DNA of 6,768 nt from an uncultured Spirochaetaceae bacterium (GTDB lineage: Bacteria > Spirochaetota > Spirochaetia > Treponematales > Treponemataceae), in NCBI GenBank assembly GCA_902796985.1, contig CADBRC010000303.1, positions 1 through 6,768 of the forward strand, written 5' to 3'. Positions 1-5,605 of this stretch are shown here, piece by piece. A program made the position numbers and the translations under genes. Under the pieces are notes generated by a model, which was not told the origin of the DNA, ran no database searches, and was given only the letters and a program-made list of their open reading frames with translations. The first letter of the stretch is position 1. Each line of letters starts with the position of its first letter.

Positions 1-69
1 GTCCGCAACGCCAACTGACGTTGACTGTCCGTATCCTCCTGGGGTGAAGACGCGCAGGATTTGTAAGCC

Positions 70-98
70 TTGTGCTGGCCGGATTTCTGGGATATAAT
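70..98 (+). promoter_or_regulatory. Promoter of the rubrerythrin gene
   Basis: A perfect TATAAT -10 element lies at 93-98. A weak -35 element, TTGTGC (70-75), stands 17 bases upstream, matching the consensus mainly in its TTG. Transcription would start near 105, giving a leader of about 24 bases before the ATG at 129. I looked for a PerR/Fur-type palindrome over this promoter, as might be expected for a peroxide-stress gene, and did not see one. Confidence 0.6.
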
Positions 99-128
99 GG
101 AAGGAAATCAATGTGTAAGGAGTTCGTT

Positions 129-692
129 ATGAGCAAATACGCGGGTACCAAGACCGAGAAGAACCTGCTGGCGGCATTCGCCGGCGAGTCTCAGGCCAGG
201 AATAAGTACGTCTTCTTCTCCGCCGTCGCAAAGGGTGAGGGGAACGAGGACATCGCAAAGATTTTTGAGAAGACTGCCGGGAACGAGGAGCAGCACGCCA
301 AAATGTGGCTCAAGGAGCTCGGTGGAATCGGCAGCAGCACCGAGAACCTGACTGCCGCTGCCGAAGGCGAGAACTACGAGTGGACCGACATGTACGAGGG
401 CTTCGCCAAAACCGCCGAGGAGGAGGGCTTCGCCGAGCTTGCGGCAAAATTCCGCGCGGTCGCCAAGATTGAAAAGCGGCACGAGGAGCGCTACCGTTCG
501 CTGCTCAAAAAAGAAGACGGAACTTCCGCCCAGCTCAAGAACAGCAGCGTCAAGGTTTGGGAATGCCTCAAGTGCGGACACATCGTCGTCGGCCCGTCAG
601 CTCCCGACTACTGCCCGACCTGCGGCGAATCCGGCCAGTACTTCGAGGTACGCGAGGACAACTACGACCTCATCATGACCTGGGGCCGCTAA
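129..692 (+). CDS. rbr: Rubrerythrin, diiron peroxidase with C-terminal rubredoxin domain
   Basis: Rubrerythrin is a cytoplasmic non-haem iron protein that reduces hydrogen peroxide to water in anaerobes, taking electrons from rubredoxin or NAD(P)H-dependent donors. This 187-residue protein has the standard two-domain plan and length. Residues 1-130 form a ferritin-like helical bundle with AFAGESQAR (E20), ExxH at E53/H56, GENYEW (E81, E84) and ExxH at E115/H118, matching the family's diiron ligands. Residues 140-187 form a rubredoxin-like domain with CxxC pairs at C146/C149 and C162/C165. I chose the ATG at 129 because TAAGGAG (116-122) sits 6 bases upstream and the family begins near this point. 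An in-frame ATG at 72 lies inside the promoter and would add 19 unrelated residues. The gene appears monocistronic, with its own promoter and a following hairpin. All key residues are present, so I expect an active enzyme. Confidence 0.95.
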   Translation: MSKYAGTKTEKNLLAAFAGESQARNKYVFFSAVAKGEGNEDIAKIFEKTAGNEEQHAKMWLKELGGIGSSTENLTAAAEGENYEWTDMYEGFAKTAEEEGFAELAAKFRAVAKIEKRHEERYRSLLKKEDGTSAQLKNSSVKVWECLKCGHIVVGPSAPDYCPTCGESGQYFEVREDNYDLIMTWGR

Positions 693-704
693 GGCCTTTC
701 CGGA

Positions 705-742
705 GCGGTACCGGCCGGCAGAACGAACCGGGAAGGTACCGC
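705..742 (+). terminator. Hairpin after rubrerythrin, possible terminator
   Basis: A perfect 8-base inverted repeat, GCGGTACC (705-712) and GGTACCGC (735-742), encloses 22 bases in which a short inner CCGG/CCGG pairing is possible. It begins 12 bases after the rubrerythrin stop codon. The tail that follows, CTGCCTCTTTA, is only weakly T-rich, so this is an imperfect intrinsic terminator at best. It could instead protect the 3' end of the mRNA. Confidence 0.4.
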
Positions 743-774
743 CTGCCTCTTTACCCGTCGCGTCAGACGGCCTC

Positions 775-810
775 CGCCAATATCGTGGCCAATATCCTGT
801 CTAATATCGT
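775..810 (+). repeat. Three tandem 12-bp repeats upstream of the FIST-MCP promoter
   Basis: Three head-to-tail 12-base units, CGCCAATATCGT (775-786), GGCCAATATCCT (787-798) and GTCTAATATCGT (799-810), share the core AATATCnT in exact register. They end 31 bases before the proposed -35 element, or about 65 to 100 bases upstream of the predicted transcription start. That spacing suits a regulator that binds direct repeats, but this is inferred from position only. Confidence 0.55.
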
Positions 811-841
811 GTTATAGGGAACACTGCCTTCCAGAAAAATA

Positions 842-869
842 TTGTTTTTATGTATAGATATGGTATAAT
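842..869 (+). promoter_or_regulatory. Extended -10 promoter of the FIST-MCP operon
   Basis: TGGTATAAT (861-869) is an extended -10 element with a perfect TATAAT at 864-869. A weak -35, TTGTTT (842-847), lies 16 bases upstream in an A/T-rich tract. The predicted transcription start is near 876. That position coincides with an upstream in-frame ATG at 875 and helps rule it out as the translation start. Confidence 0.65.
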
Positions 870-919
870 CGGAAATGTCCCGGACAACAAACAAACAGGA
901 GGGAAGGGAGGTATTTCTG

Positions 920-2059
920 ATGGAACAAGAAGTCGTGTCCACTCATCAGCCATCTGTCACGGCAGCCGTGCAGGATTTGTGCGCGAAGCTTAAGCGCAAC
1001 GTTGATTCCTACCAGGCGGTCATCTTTATGGCCGCAATCACATACGATTTCAGTGAGCTCTCGCGGGCAATAAAGGAACGTTTTCCCGGCAGCGAGGTAC
1101 TGGGAACCAGTACGGCAGGAGAAATCTCGCCCGACGGTTTCACTGAGGGCGGCATCGTCCTGACCACCATGTACTCCCCGGAAAGCCATGTGGCGGGAGC
1201 AATGGTAGAAAACGGCAGCACCTATCCTGTCTCGGGTGCGGCGGACCTGAGGGCTGCGCTGCAGCGCTGCGGCATCCGCTGCAAGGATCCGTCGTCCGGC
1301 AAGAACGCCTTCGCGATAACATTCATCAACGGCGTGTTCAACGCGGAGGAGTCGATTCTTTCCACGTTCTACTCGGTCATCCAGAACGATGCCTTCCCCC
1401 TCGCAGGAGGAACGGCGGGGTATACGGGCGACACCCCCCGGACGTTCATCAGTTACAACGGTAAAGTGACGCAGGACGGGGCCGTGTTCCTCTTTGTGCG
1501 TACAAACTGCCCCTTTGACATCCGGCAGGAAGACATATTCCAGTCTACCGGCAAGAGTTTCTTCGTGACGGAGGCGAACCCCGTGGAGCGTACCCTCACA
1601 CGGCTGAACGGGCGGCCTGCGCAGACCGTGTATGCGGAGATGCTGGGCGTGACGGAAAGCAAGGCTGCGCAGATGACATTCGAGAACCCCTTCGGGCGTT
1701 ACCTTGACGGGGAGCTCCGGATTGCGGCACTTGCGGGTTTTACCCCCGACAAAAAGATTTCCCTCTTCGCCCGCGTCGTGCCCAATTCCACGCTGGAGCT
1801 CATGCACATCGGCGATCCGCTCAAAAAGGCTGACGAGACGTGTTCCGGCATACGGGCTGCCGTCGTCCGTCCCAAGTTCACGCTGCTGATGACCTGCATC
1901 ACGCGCACGCTCGCATTCGCCCGCATGGGCATCAGCCGCAGCATCATATCGAAATACGCCGATACCTTCCCCACGTTCTGCGGATTCTCCTGCTACGGGG
2001 AACAGATCGGACGCATACACTGCAACCAGACGCTGGTAACCGTGACGATAGGAGAGTGA
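920..2059 (+). CDS. FIST domain sensory protein (FIST_N and FIST_C)
   Basis: FIST proteins are predicted intracellular small-ligand sensors that are often linked to chemoreceptors, histidine kinases or cyclic-di-GMP enzymes. This 379-residue protein has the typical size and both halves. The N-terminal part carries GTSTAGEI (62-69) and GGTAG (163-167), followed by the [10 protein letters not shown] strand. The C-terminal part ends with [10 protein letters not shown] (353-362) and a terminal NQTL, as expected for FIST_C. There is no signal peptide or membrane segment, so it is cytoplasmic. The ATG at 920 is preferred because GGGAGG (906-911) lies 8 bases upstream. The in-frame ATG at 875 falls at the predicted transcription start and has no binding site. 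The stop is 2 bases before the ATG of the soluble chemoreceptor, so the two are co-transcribed and probably work together. The ligand is unknown; amino acids have been proposed for the family. Confidence 0.88.
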   Translation: MEQEVVSTHQPSVTAAVQDLCAKLKRNVDSYQAVIFMAAITYDFSELSRAIKERFPGSEVLGTSTAGEISPDGFTEGGIVLTTMYSPESHVAGAMVENGSTYPVSGAADLRAALQRCGIRCKDPSSGKNAFAITFINGVFNAEESILSTFYSVIQNDAFPLAGGTAGYTGDTPRTFISYNGKVTQDGAVFLFVRTNCPFDIRQEDIFQSTGKSFFVTEANPVERTLTRLNGRPAQTVYAEMLGVTESKAAQMTFENPFGRYLDGELRIAALAGFTPDKKISLFARVVPNSTLELMHIGDPLKKADETCSGIRAAVVRPKFTLLMTCITRTLAFARMGISRSIISKYADTFPTFCGFSCYGEQIGRIHCNQTLVTVTIGE

Positions 2060-2061
2060 CC

Positions 2062-2952
2062 ATGGAAGCGCAGGAACTGATAAGAAGCGGACTTGAGCTG
2101 ACGGATACGCTCATTACCTATCTTGCAAAGGATGCCGTCGGATCGGAATTCCTCGGCTCGTACATCGGAAGCAGCAGTTCCGCAGAGGAAACTGCCGACA
2201 AGCAGAAAGCCAAGCTCAACACGCTGACCCAGACATCAAAGGACATGGAGCAGGCAGCGGGGCAGATGTCCCAGCGGGCGGAGACGAACAACGAACGCCT
2301 GGGCAGTATTTTCACTGCCATAGAGACGCTGGGCGAGTCCGTGACCCGCATCGAGGAGGGGCAGCGGCGTTACGCGGAGCAGTTCAAGTCCGTCATTGCG
2401 CAGACAATGGAAATAAAGAAGCAGATTGACGGAATCGTAAACATATCCGAGCAGACGAACCTGCTTTCCTTCAACGCTTCCATAGAGGCGGCCCATGCGG
2501 GCGCAGCAGGCGCGGGATTCAGGATTATCGCGAACGAAGTCAAGACCCTGTCCGAGAACACGAAAAAGGCAACGGGCAAAATCCTCTCCGACATGGACAG
2601 GCTGTCCGCGAGCATTTCCGGTTTGGAAAAGGAGACCCTCAGCAACACGAATTCCCTTACGGCACTTACGACCGAGACCGAGAATACGCTGAAGGCATTC
2701 GAGAGCGTGCGCAACAGCAATGCGGCGAACAACAGGGATGTCGAACAGATAAGCGGGGCCATTGCGGCGAACCTGCAGAACATTCAGTCAATTGTCAGGG
2801 ACATCCAGGACGGTGAGGATGCGTCCAAGAAGCGTCTGGAGGATTTTGCGGACAGCGCATCAAAAAATGCCATGCTGTTCAACGACCTCTATTCCTTCAC
2901 CTACCAGCTGAAGGCAATCCTGCAGGAGCTCCGGAAGAAGAATCTGGCATAG
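2062..2952 (+). CDS. Soluble methyl-accepting chemotaxis protein lacking a sensor domain
   Basis: This is a chemoreceptor signalling module of 296 residues. It is almost wholly a long antiparallel coiled-coil hairpin (about residues 45-290), with the conserved CheA/CheW-contacting tip at about 127-165: [19 protein letters not shown] followed by [14 protein letters not shown]. The tip matches the family closely, including the IEAA glutamate (E142). There is no transmembrane helix, HAMP, PAS or periplasmic domain. The first 40 or so residues are a short amphipathic stretch with a GSSSS linker. There is also no C-terminal pentapeptide of the type that recruits CheR/CheB. The start at 2062 follows GGAG (2051-2054) by 7 bases and lies 2 bases after the FIST stop codon. 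I infer that input comes from the FIST protein rather than from a fused domain. Without a membrane anchor it would join a cytoplasmic array or act through partners. Confidence 0.92.
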   Translation: MEAQELIRSGLELTDTLITYLAKDAVGSEFLGSYIGSSSSAEETADKQKAKLNTLTQTSKDMEQAAGQMSQRAETNNERLGSIFTAIETLGESVTRIEEGQRRYAEQFKSVIAQTMEIKKQIDGIVNISEQTNLLSFNASIEAAHAGAAGAGFRIIANEVKTLSENTKKATGKILSDMDRLSASISGLEKETLSNTNSLTALTTETENTLKAFESVRNSNAANNRDVEQISGAIAANLQNIQSIVRDIQDGEDASKKRLEDFADSASKNAMLFNDLYSFTYQLKAILQELRKKNLA

Positions 2953-2996
2953 GCGGACCGTCCGGGAAGGGAATATGCCCCTTCCCGGTTCCCGCC
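2952..2996. terminator. Hairpin between convergent MCP and LUD genes
   Basis: A perfect 10-base stem, CCGGGAAGGG (2962-2971) with CCCTTCCCGG (2979-2988), has a 7-base loop. An outer GGCGG (2952-2956) and CCGCC (2992-2996) can extend it. It overlaps the last base of the MCP stop codon and lies 7 bases from the LUD stop on the other strand, so it could end transcription from both sides. Neither strand shows a T tract after the stem, so it is not a textbook intrinsic terminator. Confidence 0.55.
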
Positions 2997-3002
2997 GCAT
3001 CA

Positions 3003-3632
3003 TCAGAAGCCGAGGCTGTCGTTCACCAGTATTACGTGGATCCTGTCTTTGTGATGGGAGAATCTCGTTATGAGGAACTGGCAGCAAATCGTATCGGGTG
3101 ATTTGCAGTCCATGCAGGCGCCCGTCTTGCAGCAGGGCGTGGAAAGGCCGAACCGCTGTGCGTTTATGGGGGCAGCGACGTTTCTGGCCCGCTTCATTGC
3201 GCCGTCAACGTCCGAGCACACCTTGTTCATCCCGACAATGAAAATGACCTTTCTGGGGCCGTGCGCTATGGCAGAAACCCGGTTGGAGTTCCCGTCGATG
3301 TTCACGAGTACGCCGTCCTCGGTCATCGCATTCACGCTGGCAAGGTATACGTCAGCATCGTAGGCTTTGAGCATCGCGGCGTGCCTGTCCTCACAGGCAT
3401 CCCGGTCGATGAAATTATAGTTTCCCTTCTTGAGGAAATCTGACAGCCCGATCTCATGCACGCTCATGCCGCCGCCCATCGTGACCGTGCTGCCTTCCGG
3501 AATCAGCTCCAGTGCCTTCTTCAGTGCTTCTTCTTTATTTGCAGCGTAATAGCCGCTCATGTTCCTTGACTCAAGCCCCTTGATGACTTTCGCCGACAGA
3601 AGTTCGTTGCGTTTTACGATAAATTCACTCAT
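3003..3632 (-). CDS. LUD (DUF162) domain protein, lactate-utilization-like
   Basis: This 209-residue protein belongs to the LUD/DUF162 family, whose best known members (LutB, LutC) take part in L-lactate oxidation. Small single-domain members like this one have no assigned reaction. Visible family features are GSTVTMGGGMSVHEIGL near residue 50, the TEDGVLVNIDGNSNRV segment and HGPRKVIFIVGMNKV in the middle, and a cysteine cluster near the C-terminus (C167, C168, C173, C176, C183, C184) in the context TPCCKTGACMDC. The cluster could bind a metal or Fe-S centre, but that is inference. There are no lutA or lutB genes beside it, so 'lactate utilization' is a family name, not evidence. The ATG at 3632 has AGAGGTGG (3644-3637 on the minus strand) just upstream and a strong promoter. 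It is a single-gene unit, convergent with the chemoreceptor operon. Confidence 0.88.
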   Translation of the reverse strand: MSEFIVKRNELLSAKVIKGLESRNMSGYYAANKEEALKKALELIPEGSTVTMGGGMSVHEIGLSDFLKKGNYNFIDRDACEDRHAAMLKAYDADVYLASVNAMTEDGVLVNIDGNSNRVSAIAHGPRKVIFIVGMNKVCSDVDGAMKRARNVAAPINAQRFGLSTPCCKTGACMDCKSPDTICCQFLITRFSHHKDRIHVILVNDSLGF

Positions 3633-3650
3633 TAAACCACCTCTTTTTAC

Positions 3651-3679
3651 AGTATATTCCTGCCGTCTGTTTCCGTCAA
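3651..3679 (-). promoter_or_regulatory. Promoter of the LUD gene
   Basis: Read on the minus strand, TTGACG (3679-3674) and TATACT (3656-3651) each match the sigma-70 consensus at five of six positions, with a 17-base spacer. The start would fall near 3644, right at the ribosome-binding site, giving a very short leader of about 12 bases. Confidence 0.75.
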
Positions 3680-3691
3680 TCGAACTCTTTG

Positions 3692-3823
3692 TTATCCCGG
3701 GGCTGCCCCGCCTCTTTTATGCGCTGCGGCAACTTTACCTGCCCCGTCAGTTTCTTCAATCGGCCGCAGGATAAGCCGCTCTGATTCCAAAAACAGGTTC
3801 TTCTCAAAAAGTTCGTCTTTCAT
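3692..3823 (-). pseudogene. Truncated GNAT acetyltransferase, N-terminal remnant
   Basis: This 43-codon minus-strand reading frame starts at ATG 3823. Its beginning, up to FLESERLILRPIEETD, is the classic first strand of RimJ/RimL-type GNAT acetyltransferases, which transfer acetyl groups from acetyl-CoA to amines. After about residue 26 the similarity stops. The rest (GAGKVAAAHKRGGAAPG) looks unrelated, and a TAA follows. The acetyl-CoA-binding core of more than 100 residues is absent, so it cannot be a working acetyltransferase. No good ribosome-binding site precedes the ATG. I infer a gene cut down by deletion, with the LUD promoter now lying just past its broken end. An alternative is a short unrelated peptide that resembles GNAT by chance; the match seems too good for that. 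Confidence 0.6.
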
Positions 3824-3833
3824 ATTACAACTA

Positions 3834-3985
3834 TTACAACGCCATCACATATATCTGACAGGGATTCAACTCGTCCCAGAATTCTTTCAGAACCCCCATG
3901 ACGGCAAGCTCCACCGTATCCTTTCCCGTTTCCTTTTGTCAATAGTGCCGGACTTGCCGGCATCTATAGCCAGCAGCCTTGACAT
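3834..3985 (-). pseudogene. Possible decayed small gene upstream of the GNAT remnant
   Basis: Two minus-strand frames here look protein-like but do not join. A 32-codon frame from ATG 3985 begins MSRLLAIDAGKSGTIDK, then turns basic and stops at 3887. In another frame, open from just after a TGA near 3940, the segment ETGKDTVELAVMGVLKEFW continues to DELNPCQIYVMAL and stops at 3834, 10 bases before the GNAT-like ATG. A one-step frameshift around the run of A's near 3935 would join them into a protein of about 50 residues. If real in isolation, the second frame could begin at GTG 3914 or ATG 3899. I do not recognise the family. The start codon at 3985 lies inside the rsmE promoter and has no binding site, which argues for decay or for chance. 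Confidence 0.3.
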
Positions 3986-4010
3986 ATAGCCATAATGTAC
4001 TATAATAGCC
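3965..4010 (+). repeat. Direct repeats TATAGCCA over the rsmE promoter
   Basis: TATAGCCA occurs at 3965-3972 and again at 3985-3992, exactly 20 bases apart. A shorter copy, ATAGCC, occurs at 4005-4010 at nearly the same interval. The copies lie just upstream of the -35, inside the spacer, and overlapping the end of the -10. A spacing close to two helical turns would suit a repressor, but A/T-rich promoters can show such repeats by chance. Confidence 0.35.
3979..4006 (+). promoter_or_regulatory. Consensus promoter of the rsmE operon
   Basis: TTGACA (3979-3984) and TATAAT (4001-4006) are both perfect sigma-70 consensus elements, separated by 16 bases. Transcription should start near 4013, giving a leader of about 20 bases. 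This is the strongest promoter in the window and would drive rsmE and the two genes after it. Confidence 0.85.
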
Positions 4011-4032
4011 GGCAGGGAGGATGAGAACACGG

Positions 4033-4881
4033 ATGAGACAGTTCGTTTCCGGACATGAGCCTGACAAGGACGGCTGCATCAGGGTAGAGGGAGACAAGTT
4101 CCATTACCTTGCTTTTGTCCTGCGCCTTGAGGAAGGCGACATGCTGCACGTCCGTCTGCCTTCGGGCATCCTTCAGCCCATGACGGTCGCGAAGGTGGAC
4201 AGCCAGTCCAGGACGCTGACCCTGTCGCTGGCCGGAGAAGCTGCCGCATCCGCCGGTAACAGTCTGGCAGTCCCTCCTGCCGGGATCCCGGGGCATTTCC
4301 GCTTTCACCTTTTCCAGCTCGTTCCCAAGCCCCCGAAAATGGACCTCATCATACGGCAGGCAACGGAGTGCGGAGTTTCTTCCATTATACCCGTCGCAGG
4401 GGAGTTCTGCCAGAAGGGAAACATCGAGAGTGCTGTCAAGAAGTCCTCCCCGCAGGACAACCGCTGGCAGAAGGTCATCACCGAGGCCCGCGAGCAGAGC
4501 GGCAGTCCCGTCGGGACGGAGGTGCTGTCCTGCATGAAGTTTGATGAGGCACTCGCGTTCTGGAAGGATGTGCCGGAAGGGGGGAGTGCAGACAGGCTGG
4601 CGTTCGTGCTCTATGAGCGGAGCGAGGGAACCCTGCCGGTTCACAGGGCGGTCGGCCGCTGCTTCCCCCTTAAAAACGCCCCCGGAAATGCCGATATAGC
4701 GGTTATGGTGGGAGCGGAAGGCGGCATCTCGCCCTCCGAGCTGGGACGGGCGAAGGAAGCCGGCTTTATCCCCGTGCACCTGCAAACAAACATCCTGCGC
4801 TGCGAGACGGCGGCCCTGTACGGGCTGGCGGCCCTGCAGGGCGCGATTGTGGAGTCGGATATATGGAAATTGAACGAATAA
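4033..4881 (+). CDS. rsmE: 16S rRNA (uracil(1498)-N(3))-methyltransferase RsmE
   Basis: RsmE methylates N3 of U1498 in 16S rRNA using S-adenosylmethionine and acts on the assembled 30S subunit. The product is 282 residues, longer than the usual 240-250. Residues 1-75 form the PUA-like RNA-binding domain, with MRQFVSG and HYLAFVLRLEEGD. From about 95 on is the SPOUT knot domain, with PKMDLIIRQATECGVSSI, RWQKVITEAREQSG, VGAEGGISPSE (226-236) and LQTNILRCETA (250-260). The family normally has GPEGG and LGxRILRTETA, so the knot loops carry substitutions, although the glutamates and ILRxETA core remain. The ATG at 4033 fits the family N-terminus (MRxF), but its Shine-Dalgarno GGAGG (4016-4020) lies 12 bases away. 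The in-frame ATG at 4021 directly abuts GGAGG and is too close. The gene overlaps the next one by 19 bases. Confidence 0.93.
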   Translation: MRQFVSGHEPDKDGCIRVEGDKFHYLAFVLRLEEGDMLHVRLPSGILQPMTVAKVDSQSRTLTLSLAGEAAASAGNSLAVPPAGIPGHFRFHLFQLVPKPPKMDLIIRQATECGVSSIIPVAGEFCQKGNIESAVKKSSPQDNRWQKVITEAREQSGSPVGTEVLSCMKFDEALAFWKDVPEGGSADRLAFVLYERSEGTLPVHRAVGRCFPLKNAPGNADIAVMVGAEGGISPSELGRAKEAGFIPVHLQTNILRCETAALYGLAALQGAIVESDIWKLNE

Positions 4882-5597
4882 ACCTGCTTGGCGTGCCCGT
4901 AGACATCTGCCGTCCCTCGGACTTCGAGGCAGCCATCGTTTCCCTGATGGAAAGGGAAGGCCCCAAGCAGATTGTCTTTCTGTCCATCTGGGATCTGCTC
5001 AAGGCGAGGGGAAAGAGCGATTTCGCAAAGGCCGTCAAACAGGCTGATCTGGTGCTGCCCATATCCAAGAGCATAATCACCGGGGCCAGGTTCCTCAAGC
5101 TGACTGTGCCCACCCGCTGGAATCCCTTCGAGACAATGGTCAACATAATGACCCTGCTGGAGAACCGCTACAAGTCCGTCTACCTTCTGGGAGGCCACAA
5201 GAAGACCCTGCTCGCGGCGGAACGGAACGTCCGCATGACCTTCAAGAGCCTGCAAATCGTCGGCCGTTATGTAGGCTACTATCCCAAGTCGGAGGATGCC
5301 GCCGTCACTGAGGCCGTGCGCAAATCTTCCCCCTCCCTGGTCATAATGAGCGACGGACTCAAGGACAAATTCTGCTGGTTCCACAACAGGCGGGAATCGT
5401 TCAGTACAAGCATGTTCCTCTATTACCCCGACGCAATCGCTATTTTCAGCGAGCGCAAGGCCCACGTCAGGAAAGAGACATTCGACAAGGGGCTGGAGTT
5501 CTTCCCCGAACTCCTGAGGTCGCCGCTCAAGTGCTTCCTCATTTTCCCGTTCATCTCCTACAAGCTGATGCTCGTCTGGCACCGCCTGACCGACTGA
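4863..5597 (+). CDS. WecG/TagA/CpsF (GT26) family protein with degenerate active site
   Basis: GT26 enzymes transfer N-acetylmannosamine-type sugars to lipid-linked carriers in teichoic acid or surface polysaccharide synthesis. This 244-residue protein has the family length and fold markers: NLLGVPVDI at the start, AVKQADLVLP (57-66), YKSVYLLGGHKKTL (103-116), LQIVGRYVGYY (130-140) and PSLVIMSDG (157-165). The hallmark residues are replaced. The usual DG after ADxVLP is IS (67-68), the VTGxD region is PTRWNPFE (83-90), and the GxGxPKQE loop is SDGLKDKF (163-170). The C-terminal tail is hydrophobic and basic (about 212-244: ELLRSPLKCFLIFPFISYKL), like the membrane-binding tail of TagA. GGAG (4851-4854) lies 8 bases before the ATG, inside rsmE, so translation is probably coupled. 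I infer a non-enzymatic or altered-substrate homologue. The family assignment is fairly firm and the activity is not. Confidence 0.75.
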   Translation: MEIERINLLGVPVDICRPSDFEAAIVSLMEREGPKQIVFLSIWDLLKARGKSDFAKAVKQADLVLPISKSIITGARFLKLTVPTRWNPFETMVNIMTLLENRYKSVYLLGGHKKTLLAAERNVRMTFKSLQIVGRYVGYYPKSEDAAVTEAVRKSSPSLVIMSDGLKDKFCWFHNRRESFSTSMFLYYPDAIAIFSERKAHVRKETFDKGLEFFPELLRSPLKCFLIFPFISYKLMLVWHRLTD

Positions 5598-5605
5598 TCC
5601 AAGCG

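Noticed and set aside
12..23. CAACTGACGTTG near the window start as an operator palindrome
   Set aside because: Only the outer four bases pair, and it lies about 80 bases upstream of the transcription start. The symmetry is too weak.
26..43. Minus-strand AGGAGG near 35-40 as the ribosome-binding site of a leftward gene leaving the window
   Set aside because: No ATG, GTG or TTG lies at a workable distance downstream on that strand before the window ends.
1..97. A short plus-strand open frame entering from the window edge and stopping at about 97 (SANATDVDCPYPPG...), as the tail of an upstream gene
   Set aside because: It runs straight through the rubrerythrin promoter, has no recognisable similarity, and other frames in the same stretch stop early. 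The support is too little to call it.
848..2020. A 390-codon open frame on the minus strand opposite the FIST gene
   Set aside because: It is antisense to a clearly coding FIST gene, has no start signal, and its composition (rich in R, G, H, C) is that of a mirror frame caused by GC-rich codon usage.
3698..3710. CGGGG-CTG-CCCCG hairpin followed by CCTCTTTTAT, resembling a plus-strand terminator
   Set aside because: No plus-strand gene ends nearby, and the sequence lies within the GNAT remnant on the opposite strand. The stem is only five bases.
3946..3962. TGCCGG-acttg-CCGGCA hairpin as a terminator or operator
   Set aside because: The six-base stem lacks a T tract, and no gene ends there. 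CCGG-rich short palindromes are expected at this GC content.
4000..4785. A 261-codon minus-strand open frame opposite rsmE
   Set aside because: It is a shadow of rsmE with no domain, and its end overlaps the consensus rsmE promoter.
4641..5582. A 313-codon minus-strand open frame across the rsmE end and the GT26-like gene
   Set aside because: It lies opposite two well-supported genes and has no ribosome-binding site, promoter or recognisable domain.
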